A stretch of 64,000 bases of DNA from an uncultured Pelagibacteraceae bacterium (GCA_902515355.1 CABXUA010000003.1:24937-88936); one strand, 5' to 3'. Shown: positions 43,939 through 55,210, numbered from the stretch's first letter. A program made the numbers and translations. Notes: generated by a model not told the origin, from the sequence alone.

Positions 43939-45232
43939 CTTGTAAACCTTTATACTTGCTTTCAGATAATTGAACATTTCCACCGTGAGAGTTAATGATG
44001 TCCTCTGATATTGATAAACCCAATCCTACTCCTGAGGTATTTAAACTCCTGCTCTTGTCAAGTCTATAAAAAGGCTTAAATACGTTTTTATATTCATCTC
44101 TAGGTATCCCAGGACCATCGTCCTCAATTAAAACGATTAATCTATTCAAAGTTTTGTTTGTGCTTATGTAAACATTTTTACCATACGATAATCCATTTTG
44201 TATGAAATTATCGAAACATCTTATTAAAGCATTTTTTCTAGCAACTAATATAATTTCCTCTCCCTTTGTAAAATGTAAATTTTTATTGTTAATATTTTTA
44301 ACGATTTCTTCAAAAAAGTTATTAAAATTAATTGCAACTGAATTTTCTTGAACTTGAGTTTTTGCAAACTGTAAATAGTCATTAAGCATTTTCTCCATTT
44401 CATCAATATCTTTGGACATTTTTTCTGATATTTCCTTTTGATTTAACATTTCCAATTGAAGTTTAAGTCTAGTCAAAGGTGTTCTTAGATCGTGGCTAAT
44501 ACCTGAAAGCATTTCTGATCTTTGATTTAGATGCCTATTTATTCTTTTTACCATCCGATCAAATTCATACGATGCTTTTCTAATCTCAGAAGCACCTGAT
44601 GGTCTAAATTCATTAATATAATGTCCTTTGCCGAATCTTTCAGCAGCTTTTGCCAAGTTAACTATAGGTCTTGTTTGGTTTTTTAAAAAAATTATTGCAA
44701 TAAAAATTAAGAAGAAAGAAGGGAGAGTAATCCATAAAATAAATAATCTAACTGAGGAGGTAGCTATTTTTTCTCTTGGAAATAAAACTTGTATAGTTTG
44801 ATTTTTAGATTTAATTCTTAACTCGACTACATCTTTATATTTTGTGGTACTAAACCAATAATTTCCGTTTCCAAAAGTAGATTTTAATTCTCTCCTCAGA
44901 GATCTATCCATTGGGCTAAATTTTCTCTCTCCAACTATTTCCGGCAATTCCTCATTTTTTTCATTTATGACAAAATTAAAATTATTTTTATAAATATCTG
45001 TAAAAAAATCTGCTTCGCTTTGATAATTGTCATAAATATCTATTAAAGTTTTAAGTTCCGCTACCAAAGATCTGGTCATTCCTTTATTAGCTTTAATCCA
45101 TATACTATCAAAAAAAACTACAGTTATTATTAATTGTAAAATAATAATTGGGGCAGCAACAATAATTAAAGACCTGTAAAACAGACCTTTAGGTAAAATA
45201 ATTTTTAAAAATTTATTCAATCCAAAGGACAT
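43916..45232 (-). CDS. Sensor histidine kinase (EnvZ-like)
   Basis: A 438-residue two-component kinase. Two membrane helices (about 22-41 and 165-185) bracket a periplasmic sensor region of about 120 residues. Then come a HAMP domain (about 185-237), a HisKA domain with phospho-acceptor His in SGISHDLRTPLTRLKLQLEML (about 245), and an HATPase domain with N box (FIQNGLSYG), DDGPGIP and SGVGLGLSI. It is in an overlapping unit with the response regulator (20 bp) and MarR-type gene: petP-petR-kinase. The signal is unknown; envelope or redox cues are possible. Confidence 0.93.
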   Translation of the reverse strand: MSFGLNKFLKIILPKGLFYRSLIIVAAPIIILQLIITVVFFDSIWIKANKGMTRSLVAELKTLIDIYDNYQSEADFFTDIYKNNFNFVINEKNEELPEIVGERKFSPMDRSLRRELKSTFGNGNYWFSTTKYKDVVELRIKSKNQTIQVLFPREKIATSSVRLFILWITLPSFFLIFIAIIFLKNQTRPIVNLAKAAERFGKGHYINEFRPSGASEIRKASYEFDRMVKRINRHLNQRSEMLSGISHDLRTPLTRLKLQLEMLNQKEISEKMSKDIDEMEKMLNDYLQFAKTQVQENSVAINFNNFFEEIVKNINNKNLHFTKGEEIILVARKNALIRCFDNFIQNGLSYGKNVYISTNKTLNRLIVLIEDDGPGIPRDEYKNVFKPFYRLDKSRSLNTSGVGLGLSISEDIINSHGGNVQLSESKYKGLQVKISLPF

Positions 45233-45890
45233 AACCTGAACCTCTAATTGTTTGTAAATATTTTGGATTTTTTGGATCTATTTCCAATTTTTGTCTTAAT
45301 CTAGTGATCATAACATCAATGGATCTTTCTTGCGAAATACCAGAAATTTTTCCAATTTGTAACCTAGAAAAAGTTTTTCCTGGGCTAGATAACATTTCAA
45401 GCAAAACTTTTTTTTCTACGTTATTTATTTTAGTAACTTTATTATTTAATTCGATGGACATCTTATTCAAATTTACTTTTGCTTTTCCAATAAAATTTAC
45501 TCTTTTGACATCTACAGTTTTACTTTTTGAGAGGATATTTTTAATTCTTAGCAGCAACTCTCTTGGCTCAAAAGGCTTACCAAGATAATCATCTGCACCT
45601 AATTCCAAACCTTTAATTCTGTTTTCTGACTCTCCCTTTGCAGTTAATAGCACAACTGGTAAATTTAGTTTTTTCTTAATTTCCTTTGTTAGCTCAAAAC
45701 CATCTTGTCCAGGCATCATTACATCAAATACAGCTAAATCAAAACTAAATTGATCAATAAGTTCTTTAGCTTTTTTTGCATTATCTGCTGTTGAAACAAT
45801 AAATTTATTGTCATTTAAATATTGCTTTATTAGCTCTCTAATCCTGTCATCATCGTCTACAATCAAAATATGTGATTTATCTTTTTCCAT
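45213..45890 (-). CDS. petR: OmpR-family response regulator, PetR-like
   Basis: 225-residue response regulator. Receiver domain (about 8-120) with acidic pocket VDDDDR, phospho-acceptor Asp56 in VFDVMMPGQDG and Lys in LLTAKGESE; C-terminal winged helix (about 130-225) ending TIRGSGYVLW. The gene directly follows a MarR-type gene with a 14-bp overlap, the arrangement of petP-petR described in Rhodobacter capsulatus, where petR is linked to bc1 complex expression. petABC lies 8 kb away here. The PetR name rests on that neighbourhood and family similarity. Confidence 0.87.
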   Translation of the reverse strand: MEKDKSHILIVDDDDRIRELIKQYLNDNKFIVSTADNAKKAKELIDQFSFDLAVFDVMMPGQDGFELTKEIKKKLNLPVVLLTAKGESENRIKGLELGADDYLGKPFEPRELLLRIKNILSKSKTVDVKRVNFIGKAKVNLNKMSIELNNKVTKINNVEKKVLLEMLSSPGKTFSRLQIGKISGISQERSIDVMITRLRQKLEIDPKNPKYLQTIRGSGYVLWIE

Positions 45891-46320
45891 TTATAATTTT
45901 TTTTAATACCTCCTTAAATTTTATAACTGAGTCCGGGTCAGAGCTTTTTAGTGCTTCGAAAATTCTTTTTTTTTGTGTTTCGTAGACTTTATCGAAAAAA
46001 ACCTTACCTTCTTTATCTAAAAATAAATTTTTTCTTCTCGTATCTTTATCATCTTTGATTTGTTTTATCATTTTAGATTTTATAAGTTCTCTTAAAACTC
46101 TATTCAAACTTTGTTTGGTAACTTTTAACTTAAATATAAGTTCTCCCAGGCTAATACCAGGATTTCTTTCAATAAGATTTAATACTCTTAAATGAGCTGG
46201 GCCAAAAAATTTTTTTGCCAGTATTTCTTTTGGGTCAGAAAAAGTTTCTCTATAGGCATAAAATATTAATTGTATAAAATCCTTTATTTGTTCATCTTTA
46301 AGATAAAGTAATTGTTTCAT
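45877..46320 (-). CDS. petP: MarR-family transcriptional regulator, PetP-like
   Basis: 147-residue MarR-type winged-helix regulator. The helix-turn-helix runs through LRVLNLIERNPGISLGELIFKLKVTKQSLNRVLRELIKSKMIKQIKDDKDTRRKNLFLDKEG, with the beta-wing DDKDTRRKNLFL. Dimerisation helices flank it. It starts the petP-petR-kinase unit, and a 14-bp palindrome lies 20-33 bp upstream of its ATG, fitting autoregulation. The name follows the Rhodobacter arrangement; function by homology only. Confidence 0.85.
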   Translation of the reverse strand: MKQLLYLKDEQIKDFIQLIFYAYRETFSDPKEILAKKFFGPAHLRVLNLIERNPGISLGELIFKLKVTKQSLNRVLRELIKSKMIKQIKDDKDTRRKNLFLDKEGKVFFDKVYETQKKRIFEALKSSDPDSVIKFKEVLKKIINGKR

Positions 46321-46339
46321 AATTGGTAAGTTATATTGA

Positions 46340-46353
46340 CTTATTCTAATAAG
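46340..46353. promoter_or_regulatory. Candidate MarR/PetP operator palindrome
   Basis: CTTATTCTAATAAG is a perfect inverted repeat with 6-bp arms and a 2-bp centre, roughly in the middle of the petP/ilvE divergent gap. Its size fits MarR dimer sites, and on the plus strand it overlaps a TTGACT -35-like hexamer at 46336-46341. A single regulator could act on both petP and ilvE. Confidence 0.4.
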
Positions 46354-46397
46354 AAATATACTTTTTTGTAACTAAAAAATCGTTATATTAATTTTTT

Positions 46398-47285
46398 ATG
46401 GAAAGCATACCTTACGACAAAAGATCAGGTAAAATCTGGTTTAATGGAAAAACCGTTGATTGGGCAGATGCTCAGATTCATGTTCTTAACCATGGTTTAC
46501 ATTATGCAAGCTGTGTTTTTGAAGGAGAAAGAGTTTATGAAGGTGAAATATTTAAACTAGAAGAACACACTGAAAGGCTATTTTATTCTGCAAAAAGAAT
46601 GGGAATAAAAGTTCCATTCAGCCAAGAGGAAATAAATAAAGCATGCAAAACAATTATTAATATTCAAAAAGTAAATAATGGATATGTGAGACCTGTAATT
46701 TGGAGAGGCAGTGAAATGATGGCTATTTCTGCACAGAAAAATAAAATTCATGTAGCTATCGCAGCTTGGGAGTGGGGGTCTTACTTTGATCCTAAACTTA
46801 AGCTTGAAGGAATAAGACTTAATATTTCTTCCTGGCGCAGACCTGCTCCTAACACTATACCATGGGATACAAAAGCCGCTGGCCTTTATATGATTTGCAC
46901 ACTTTCAAAACATGAAGCAGAGTCAAATGGTTTTACAGACTCATTAATGTTAGATCATGAGGGAAATGTCGCCGAGGCCACTGGAGCAAATATTTTTTTC
47001 AAAACAAAAGATAATGAACTTCATACACCGATACCAGATTCTTTTTTGGATGGTATTACTAGAAGATCAATAATTGAAATCGCCAAGTCGAAAAAAATTA
47101 AAGTTGTCGAAAGAAAAATTAAACCTGAAGAAATCAAAAACTTTGTAGGTTGTTTTTTAACTGGAACTGCAGCCGAAGTTACTCCAGTTTCACAGATTGA
47201 TAAAAACCAATTTAAGGTATGTCAACTTATCAAAGACTTATCCGAAAGCTACCAAAATTTAGTAAGAAAAAAATCAGCCGCCTAG
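46398..47285 (+). CDS. ilvE: Branched-chain amino acid aminotransferase
   Basis: Class IV PLP aminotransferase of 295 residues catalysing the last step of Val, Ile and Leu synthesis. Motifs: IWFNGKTVDWADAQIHVLNHGLHYASCVFEG near the N-terminus, the PLP Lys in DTKAAGLYMICTLSKHEA, EATGANIFF, and LDGITRRSIIEIA followed by FLTGTAAEVTPV. Length is typical. It diverges from petP across 77 bp holding a palindromic site; its 3' end overlaps pgsA by 4 bp. Confidence 0.95.
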   Translation: MESIPYDKRSGKIWFNGKTVDWADAQIHVLNHGLHYASCVFEGERVYEGEIFKLEEHTERLFYSAKRMGIKVPFSQEEINKACKTIINIQKVNNGYVRPVIWRGSEMMAISAQKNKIHVAIAAWEWGSYFDPKLKLEGIRLNISSWRRPAPNTIPWDTKAAGLYMICTLSKHEAESNGFTDSLMLDHEGNVAEATGANIFFKTKDNELHTPIPDSFLDGITRRSIIEIAKSKKIKVVERKIKPEEIKNFVGCFLTGTAAEVTPVSQIDKNQFKVCQLIKDLSESYQNLVRKKSAA

Positions 47286-47869
47286 TCTTTTTTGTCATCC
47301 TCATTAAGAGCGTGGTCCAAACCCTTCGCAAAGTAATCATATGCTGTATATAAAGTTAAGAATGCCGAGAGCCATAATAATATTATTCCTATAGTTTGTG
47401 CGTTATAATCTTGAAAATTAATAATCTTATTTCCACTATCGCCCGTCAAAAGTATAGATATAGACAGCATTTGTAAAAATGTTTTCAATTTGCTTAAACT
47501 AGTTACTGGAATTGAAACACTCACTTTTGCTAAAAATTCTCTCAAGCCTGATACCAGAATTTCTCTAGTAAGTATTATTATTGCCGCTACTACCTCATAA
47601 TTTTTAATTGTTCCATTCATAACTAATAAAATTAATGCTGACGCTACTAATATTTTGTCTGCTATTGGATCTAACATCTCTCCTAATTTAGACTCTTCTT
47701 TGAAAAGTCTAGCTAGCAAACCATCTAAATAATCTGTAAAACTTGCTAGAACAAAAAGGGCGAACGGAATAATATCTCCATAAAACCCAGGTAGAAAAAA
47801 TGAAACCACAAAAATTGGAACAATTATTATACGACCAATAGTTAATATATTTGGTATTTTGGTTTTCAT
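47282..47869 (-). CDS. pgsA: CDP-diacylglycerol-glycerol-3-phosphate 3-phosphatidyltransferase
   Basis: Membrane enzyme (195 residues) making phosphatidylglycerol phosphate. The CDP-alcohol phosphotransferase motif DYLDGLLARLFKEESKLGEMLDPIADK contains the complete D-x2-D-G-x2-A-R-x8-G-x3-D-x3-D signature; about five or six hydrophobic helices surround it, and the start MKTKIPNILTIGRIIIVPIFV is typical of PgsA. Its start touches the uvrC stop with no gap; uvrC-pgsA adjacency is common in proteobacteria. Confidence 0.95.
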   Translation of the reverse strand: MKTKIPNILTIGRIIIVPIFVVSFFLPGFYGDIIPFALFVLASFTDYLDGLLARLFKEESKLGEMLDPIADKILVASALILLVMNGTIKNYEVVAAIIILTREILVSGLREFLAKVSVSIPVTSLSKLKTFLQMLSISILLTGDSGNKIINFQDYNAQTIGIILLWLSAFLTLYTAYDYFAKGLDHALNEDDKKD

Positions 47870-49708
47870 TTACTCGTGGAAATAATTATATATTTTCTTA
47901 GCGATATTGTCTTCTATTCCGTCGACCGATTTTAGGTCATCTAAGCTAGCAGATTCTACTGATCTGGCAGAACCAAAATGATTTAATAAGGCTCTTTTTC
48001 TCTGTTTTCCTATCCCATCGATTTGATCTAATAATGATTTACTCAATCCCTTTTTCCTTTTAGCCTTATGTGTACTTATTGCAAATCTGTGAGCCTCATC
48101 TCGCAATCTTTGTATAAAAAACAATAGAGGGTCATTTTTTTTTAAAATATATTCTTTATTTTCATAATATATTTTCTCTTCACCTGCATTTCTATTTTTT
48201 CCTTTCGCAACAGCCAATATAGGTAAATCATGCAAACCAAGCTCATTTAATACCTCTCTACTTACTGAGTATTGCCCTTTACCTCCATCTATTAGGATTA
48301 ACTCTGGTAAAGATAAAGAACCAGATTTTTCTTTCATTACTTTTGAAAACCTTCTAAATAAAACTTCTTTCATCATACCATAATCATCATTTTTAACTTT
48401 TTCATTTTTTATATTAAATTTTCTATATCTTTTTTTAATAAAACCCTCATTGCCGAAACATATTAAAGCTCCAATGGAGTCACTGCCTTGGTTATGGCTA
48501 TTATCATAAACCTCAATAAGATTTATATTATTATTTAAATCAAATTTATTTGCCAAATTATCTATTAAGTTGTTATTGCTCTCAGTTTGGTAAAGTTTTT
48601 GAGTTAAAGCTTGCTTAGCATTTTTTTCAGCAAGTTTAGATATATTTATCTCGTCATTACTTTTTGCTTTTTTTATTAATACATCCTTTTTTTCCTTTTG
48701 TGAAAAAGCTTTTTCTAATAACTTTAAATCCTTAACCTCAGTATTTGTTATAATCATGCTTGGGACTACTTTATTTTCATAAAATTGCGTTAAAAATGAA
48801 GTTATTATTTCTCTTACATCGTCATCACTATCATGTTTTGGATAAAAAGCTTGATTTCCCCAATTTTGTTTTGATCTAAAAAAAAATACTTGAATACAGG
48901 TTTTTCCAGATTCTTTGTAAATGCTTACAACGTCAGCCTCATTCAAATTTGTTTGGTTTATTTTTTGCGAGGTTTGAATTTGAGTTAAAGCCTTTATCCT
49001 ATCCCTTGCAACAGCAGCTTTTTCAAAATCTAATTCTTTACTTGCAAGCTCCATATCTTTTGATAAAGATTTTTGTATTCTTCTAGATTTTCCAGAAATA
49101 AAATCTATAGCGTCTGACACTGTTTTTTTATATTGAGCTTCTTCAATGTGTCCAACACAAGGAGCTGAACATCTTTTTATTTGATACAAAATGCAAGGTC
49201 TCTCTCTATTTTTGAACACTGTGTCATCGCAAACTCTTATTTGGAAGATTTTTTGTAAAATTTTTATTGTCCAATTTGCCGATCCTATCGAGGCAAAAGG
49301 ACCAAAATAGTATCCATTTTTTGATTTTTTTCCTCGAAATTTAGTTAACTGAGGCCATTTATCTTTATGACCGATGTAAATATAAGGGAATGACTTATCA
49401 TCTCTTAACAAAATATTAAATCTTGGTTTATGTTTTTTAATTAAGTTTGCCTCAAGAAGAAGAGCCTCACTTTCATTGTTGGTGGTAGTCACTTCAAGAT
49501 TATGTGTTAAAGAGAGCATTCGCTCTGTTCTTATTGGTAAGTTTGATTCTGTGACATAACTCTTAAGTCTATTAGGGATATTTTTAGCTTTACCAATATA
49601 TAAAATTTCTCCTGAGGCACTTATCATTCTATAAATACCAGGGTTTTTTGGAATTAATGGTATTTTTTCTTTAATAATTTTTTTTCCTAATTCTAAACTA
49701 TTATTCAT
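47870..49708 (-). CDS. uvrC: UvrABC system protein C (excinuclease subunit C)
   Basis: Nucleotide-excision nuclease, 612 residues from the ATG at 49708; the track begins at a TTG seven codons upstream. Domains in order: GIY-YIG nuclease for the 3' cut ([30 protein letters not shown], about 25-90), UVR motif ([17 protein letters not shown], about 200), RNase H-like domain for the 5' cut ([31 protein letters not shown]), and a C-terminal helix-hairpin-helix pair ([36 protein letters not shown]). It overlaps folB by 8 bp. UvrB is encoded three genes upstream in the same unit. Confidence 0.96.
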   Translation of the reverse strand: MNNSLELGKKIIKEKIPLIPKNPGIYRMISASGEILYIGKAKNIPNRLKSYVTESNLPIRTERMLSLTHNLEVTTTNNESEALLLEANLIKKHKPRFNILLRDDKSFPYIYIGHKDKWPQLTKFRGKKSKNGYYFGPFASIGSANWTIKILQKIFQIRVCDDTVFKNRERPCILYQIKRCSAPCVGHIEEAQYKKTVSDAIDFISGKSRRIQKSLSKDMELASKELDFEKAAVARDRIKALTQIQTSQKINQTNLNEADVVSIYKESGKTCIQVFFFRSKQNWGNQAFYPKHDSDDDVREIITSFLTQFYENKVVPSMIITNTEVKDLKLLEKAFSQKEKKDVLIKKAKSNDEINISKLAEKNAKQALTQKLYQTESNNNLIDNLANKFDLNNNINLIEVYDNSHNQGSDSIGALICFGNEGFIKKRYRKFNIKNEKVKNDDYGMMKEVLFRRFSKVMKEKSGSLSLPELILIDGGKGQYSVSREVLNELGLHDLPILAVAKGKNRNAGEEKIYYENKEYILKKNDPLLFFIQRLRDEAHRFAISTHKAKRKKGLSKSLLDQIDGIGKQRKRALLNHFGSARSVESASLDDLKSVDGIEDNIAKKIYNYFHE

Positions 49709-50099
49709 CTCTTCTTTTCGATACTTCAATTCCTACGGACTCAGTATTTTTGATAATATCCAGTTTCTCTAGTTTTAGACTAACTTTTTTTACTATTTTA
49801 CTTTTAAAAATTATATCAAAAATATTTTCTGCCAAATCTTCTAAGAGTTCATGATGTTTCTCTTTTGTAATTGAAGTTATTTTATCAATAGTATCCTCAT
49901 AATTTAGAATAGATAATAAATTATTGTTGTCAGGTTTAATATTTGAGTCAGTGGTAATATCAATATTAAATCTTACTCTCTGCTTCTTCTTTTTCTCAAA
50001 ATTATGAAGACCTATATAAATTTTGAGTATTAAGTTTTTAATACTAACTTTTCTGTTATATTTATATTTTTTTTTATCTTTAAATTTAATTATTTTCAT
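49701..50099 (-). CDS. folB: Dihydroneopterin aldolase family protein
   Basis: A 132-residue FolB-type protein for the folate pathway, converting dihydroneopterin to hydroxymethyl-dihydropterin. The family pattern is recognisable: [22 protein letters not shown] near residue 30, [33 protein letters not shown] with the conserved Tyr, and the substrate-anchoring Glu in VSLEKLD-like [21 protein letters not shown]. The N-terminal 25 residues are a basic, low-complexity extension. It overlaps the upstream SDR gene by 4 bp, which supports a pterin role for both. Confidence 0.85.
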   Translation of the reverse strand: MKIIKFKDKKKYKYNRKVSIKNLILKIYIGLHNFEKKKKQRVRFNIDITTDSNIKPDNNNLLSILNYEDTIDKITSITKEKHHELLEDLAENIFDIIFKSKIVKKVSLKLEKLDIIKNTESVGIEVSKRRDE

Positions 50100-50851
50100 T
50101 CTTTTACGCTTGCAATATCAGGTGTTAACCACGCGAGTCTTTGACCGCTATCAACATTTATAATTTCCCCTGTCATATTATCATTTTTTATAAGAAATTT
50201 TACAGTTTCACATATATTTTCTAAATTTACTTTCTTTTTTAACAAAATGGACTTCCATTGCTTTTTAAAATGAGATTCTGATTGCCTTTTATTCTTTAAC
50301 GTTGGACCCGGAGATATTGCATTAACTCTGATATTAGGAGCTAATTTCATCGCAGATGTCAAAGTTAATGTCCCTAAAGCTGATTTACTCAGAGTGTATG
50401 AAAGAAAATAAGGAGTAAGTTTCTCAATTCTTTGATCAATAATATTAATGATGTTTCCTTGGTTGTTTTTAACATATTTTTTAAAATTTTGAGTAAGTAT
50501 AGCTGGAGCTTTTAAATTAACATTAAAATGCTTTGAAAAGCTTTTATCATTAAAATTTAATAGATTATCATTTTCAAAAACTGAAGCATTATTTATCAAA
50601 CAATCTAAACCTTTCATTTTTTTAAATGCATCTCTAATTAGCCTTTGTGCATTATAAGAATTGTTTAAATCAGCTTTTATTAAAAATACTTTACTACCTA
50701 AATTTTCTAATTCTTTTTTTAATCTATTGGCTAAATTTTTAGACTTATTATAATGTACAGTGATATCCACCTCATATCCCGCCAAACTTTTAGCTATGGC
50801 AGCACCGATTCTAGTAGCTCCACCAGTAATTATTATTTTTTTGGCTTCCAT
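50096..50851 (-). CDS. SDR oxidoreductase, probable pteridine reductase (FolM/PTR1-like)
   Basis: Short-chain dehydrogenase of 251 residues. The cofactor motif is TGGATRIG, the TGxxxRxG form that marks pteridine reductases PTR1 and FolM, instead of the usual TGxxxGx[29 protein letters not shown] (Tyr/Lys catalytic pair) and INAISPGPT complete the SDR core; the catalytic Ser position is replaced by Asp in NIIDQRI, again as in PTR1/FolM. Its coupling to folB by a 4-bp overlap supports dihydromonapterin or dihydrofolate reduction. No folA is in the window. Confidence 0.8.
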   Translation of the reverse strand: MEAKKIIITGGATRIGAAIAKSLAGYEVDITVHYNKSKNLANRLKKELENLGSKVFLIKADLNNSYNAQRLIRDAFKKMKGLDCLINNASVFENDNLLNFNDKSFSKHFNVNLKAPAILTQNFKKYVKNNQGNIINIIDQRIEKLTPYFLSYTLSKSALGTLTLTSAMKLAPNIRVNAISPGPTLKNKRQSESHFKKQWKSILLKKKVNLENICETVKFLIKNDNMTGEIINVDSGQRLAWLTPDIASVKE

Positions 50852-53004
50852 TTTTTAATTGCCTTTTTTGGCTTAGTGCCCGGCATACCCATAGTTGATC
50901 TTCCCTTAGGGTATACTTTATTTTTTAATTTGTATTGATTAATTTTTGGATTTAGAGATATCTCTAACTCACTTGCCTCTAATTTTCTTATTTCATCACG
51001 AATTTTAGCGGCTTCTTCAAATTCTAAATTGGCGGCAGAGTCTTTCATCTTTTTATTAAGAGCTTTTAAATGTTTTTTTAGATTTCCACCGACATTGGAA
51101 CCTTCACTTATTTTTACATAATCTTTCTCATAAACTGAATCTAAAATATCACTAATTTCTTTTTTTACTGACTCAGCTGTAATTTTATTTTTTTTATTGT
51201 ACTTTAATTGTTTATCTCTTCTTCTATCTGTTTCTTTGATTGCTTTATCAATACTTTTTGTGACTTTGTCAGCATATAAAATTACCTTTCCATCTATGTT
51301 TCTAGCGGCTCTTCCAATAGTTTGAATTAATGATGTTTCTGATCTCAAGAATCCCTCTTTATCTGCATCAAGTATCGCAACCAAAGCACATTCTGGGATA
51401 TCTAAACCTTCTCTTAATAAGTTAATTCCGACTAAGATATCGAACACGCCCATTCTTAAATCTCTTATTATTTCTATTCTTTCTAAAGTGTCGATATCAG
51501 AGTGCATATATCTGACTTTCAAACCATTTTCATGAAGATACTCAGTTAAATCCTCAGCCATCTTTTTTGTTAAAGTCGTCGCCAAAATTCTAAAACCTTT
51601 CTTTACTATTTCTTTTGCTTCATGCATTAAATCATCTACTTGAGTTTTTGCTGGTCTTATTTCTACAGGTGGATCAATCAATCCGGTTGGACGAATTATT
51701 TGATCAATGTATTGATTATCCGTTTGTTTCAATTCCCAAGGCCCTGGAGTAGCCGATACAAATATTGTTTGTGTTCGCATCAAATCCCACTCCTCAAACT
51801 TGAGAGGTCTGTTATCCATACACGAAGGTAGTCTGAAACCATATTCTGCTAAAGTGCTTTTTCTTGTCCTATCGCCTTTGTACATTCCGTTAAGCTGTGG
51901 AACTGTTACATGGCTTTCGTCTACAAAAATTATCGTATTATCTGGAAAGTATTCAAACAATGTTGGGGGAGGTTCTCCAGGCTTTCTTCCAGATAAAAAT
52001 CGTGAATAATTTTCTATTCCCGCGCAAGTTCCAGTAGCCTCAATCATCTCTAAATCAAACTTTGTTCTTTCTCTTAACCTTTGTGCTTCTAAAAGTTTAT
52101 TATTATCCTGATGTTTTTTTAGGGTGACCTCTAATTCCTTCTTAATTTCTCGAATAGCCTGATCAATAGTTGGTTTTGGCGTAATATAGTGACTATTTGC
52201 ATAAATTTTAATAATTGAAAAATCATTAGTTTTATTACCTGTTAAAGGATCGAACTCTTCTATTTTTTCTAATTTATTAAAATTTAAACTTAGCCTCCAA
52301 GCCCTATCTTCTAAATGTGATGGAAATATTTCCAAATTTTCCCCTCTTACTCTAAAAGTTCCTCTGAAAAAATTTTGATCATTTCTTTTATACTGTAAAT
52401 TAATAAAAGCCCTAATTAGCTGATCTCTATCATATTCATAATTCTTTTTAAGAGTAATAGTCATTTTCGAGTAAGCTTCTACAGATCCGAGTCCATAAAT
52501 ACATGAAACACTTGCAACTATTATTACATCATCTCTCTCCAATAAAGACCTGGTAGCCGAGTGTCTCATCCTGTCTATTTGCTCATTAATAGATGCCTCT
52601 TTTTCAATGTAGGTGTCAGATCTTGGAACGTATGCTTCTGGGGTGTAATAATCATAATATGAAACAAAGTACTCTACGGCATTATCAGGAAAAAAACTTT
52701 TAAACTCTCCATATAGCTGAGCAGCTAAAGTTTTGTTCGGAGCAAGAACTAAAGATGGTCTATTAGATGCCTCAATAACTTTAGCCATTGTGAAGGTTTT
52801 TCCCGATCCAGTTACACCAAGCAAGACCTGTTCATTTTTTTGGCCTTTAAGATTTGCAATCAGTTTTTTAATAGCCTGGGGTTGGTCCCCAGCAGGCTGA
52901 AAATTACTTTTGATTTTAAATTTAATACCACCCTCTAATTTTTTATTTATAGAGTTGTTAGTAGTTTCTAAATCTAATTTTTTTTCTTGATACGTATTTT
53001 GCAT
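50833..53004 (-). CDS. uvrB: UvrABC system protein B (excinuclease subunit B)
   Basis: DNA-damage-verifying helicase-like subunit of excision repair, 723 residues, slightly long because of a 30-residue N-terminal extension and a C-terminal tail ([24 protein letters not shown]). Motifs: Q-like [11 protein letters not shown], Walker A GVTGSGKT, beta-hairpin [28 protein letters not shown]-box equivalent DESH in [10 protein letters not shown], helicase motif [11 protein letters not shown], and the C-terminal UVR motif [17 protein letters not shown] that contacts UvrC. It leads a tightly overlapping unit uvrB-SDR-folB-uvrC-pgsA. Confidence 0.97.
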   Translation of the reverse strand: MQNTYQEKKLDLETTNNSINKKLEGGIKFKIKSNFQPAGDQPQAIKKLIANLKGQKNEQVLLGVTGSGKTFTMAKVIEASNRPSLVLAPNKTLAAQLYGEFKSFFPDNAVEYFVSYYDYYTPEAYVPRSDTYIEKEASINEQIDRMRHSATRSLLERDDVIIVASVSCIYGLGSVEAYSKMTITLKKNYEYDRDQLIRAFINLQYKRNDQNFFRGTFRVRGENLEIFPSHLEDRAWRLSLNFNKLEKIEEFDPLTGNKTNDFSIIKIYANSHYITPKPTIDQAIREIKKELEVTLKKHQDNNKLLEAQRLRERTKFDLEMIEATGTCAGIENYSRFLSGRKPGEPPPTLFEYFPDNTIIFVDESHVTVPQLNGMYKGDRTRKSTLAEYGFRLPSCMDNRPLKFEEWDLMRTQTIFVSATPGPWELKQTDNQYIDQIIRPTGLIDPPVEIRPAKTQVDDLMHEAKEIVKKGFRILATTLTKKMAEDLTEYLHENGLKVRYMHSDIDTLERIEIIRDLRMGVFDILVGINLLREGLDIPECALVAILDADKEGFLRSETSLIQTIGRAARNIDGKVILYADKVTKSIDKAIKETDRRRDKQLKYNKKNKITAESVKKEISDILDSVYEKDYVKISEGSNVGGNLKKHLKALNKKMKDSAANLEFEEAAKIRDEIRKLEASELEISLNPKINQYKLKNKVYPKGRSTMGMPGTKPKKAIKKWKPKK

Positions 53005-53038
53005 TCTGTGATATTAATAATTAAAAAAAACATTATAA

Positions 53039-54244
<1,206 letters not shown>

Positions 54245-54260
54245 ATAAAAAATAAAGAAC

Positions 54261-55208
54261 TTATATTTGATTTAAAATTCTCTTAGCAATCAATGTTTTT
54301 TTTACCCAATTTTTTGGAATTGAATTGACTCCTTTTAAAGCTGAAAAATAAGCTCCAATAAAATTTACCCTTGAGCAGTTACAGCCACCAGCTTTAATTG
54401 TTTTCAAAATTGCGCTTTTATAATTTGTAGAGTTTATAATAGAATGAATAGAGCTCTCAAAAGTTCCAGGATAACTACAAGCCATTCCAAGTTTTTTTAC
54501 TGCGAAAGGATGAGATTTTTTTTTAATTTTTTTTACCTTTTTAATACCCGTAATAACACTCTTAAAATAAGCATTGTTCTTATATTTTAAAATAAATTCT
54601 TTTATAGGATCTTTGGAGCCTTTTAGAGCCAAGTCTATTAAATGAAATTTTACTAAAGCATATTTTAAACTTAACTTTGAAACAGTGACTATTGAAATAA
54701 TTTTTTTTAAATTTTTAAAATTATAACCGTATAAAAAGTAGGGTAGAGCAGCACAAAAACCATCAGACTCGTTTACTTTTTTTCCTCCCGTTAATTTTTT
54801 TTCTTTTTTTATATTTTTAACTGTTTCAATTATATTTTGATGTATCCATGGACCTTTGATTATTCCTCGCCAGTCTTTTACTTTTTTATATTTTTTCCTC
54901 AAATTATAATTTTTCCAATAAATACTTCCTGGGCCGAAATTATTTAATATATTTTTCTTAAACCTTTTTTCAATATTTTCATGTCCCTCAATCAGTGTTT
55001 TAAGCATGACTTGACCAATATCATTGTAACCAGAAACTTTCCCAGTTTTAATACTATAAAAAGGGCTTTTATTTTTTTTTAAAAAAGTAAAATCTTTTTT
55101 CCCCTTTATAAAAGCAAGTAATTTTTTTTGATTGTATACCCAGTGTAAAGGTCTCGCTGCAGCATCAGCTACTGTTGAACCCAAAAATACATGAAGATTA
55201 TTTTTCAC
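54261..55208 (-). CDS. ADP-ribosylglycohydrolase / J1-crystallin-like protein
   Basis: A 315-residue protein resembling the ADP-ribosylglycohydrolase superfamily, closest in pattern to the J1-crystallin type. The start FLGSTVADAAARPLHWVYN corresponds to the family N-terminal helix, YNDIGQVMLKTL replaces the DTQMT-like metal loop, and AGGCNCSRVNFIGAYFSALKGV near the C-terminus sits where active hydrolases have GGDxDT. Thus several acidic residues that bind the two Mg ions appear missing, and catalysis is uncertain. It starts 2 bp beyond the trxB stop and is likely co-transcribed with it. Function unknown. Confidence 0.72.
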   Translation of the reverse strand: MKNNLHVFLGSTVADAAARPLHWVYNQKKLLAFIKGKKDFTFLKKNKSPFYSIKTGKVSGYNDIGQVMLKTLIEGHENIEKRFKKNILNNFGPGSIYWKNYNLRKKYKKVKDWRGIIKGPWIHQNIIETVKNIKKEKKLTGGKKVNESDGFCAALPYFLYGYNFKNLKKIISIVTVSKLSLKYALVKFHLIDLALKGSKDPIKEFILKYKNNAYFKSVITGIKKVKKIKKKSHPFAVKKLGMACSYPGTFESSIHSIINSTNYKSAILKTIKAGGCNCSRVNFIGAYFSALKGVNSIPKNWVKKTLIAKRILNQI

Positions 55209-55210
55209 TA

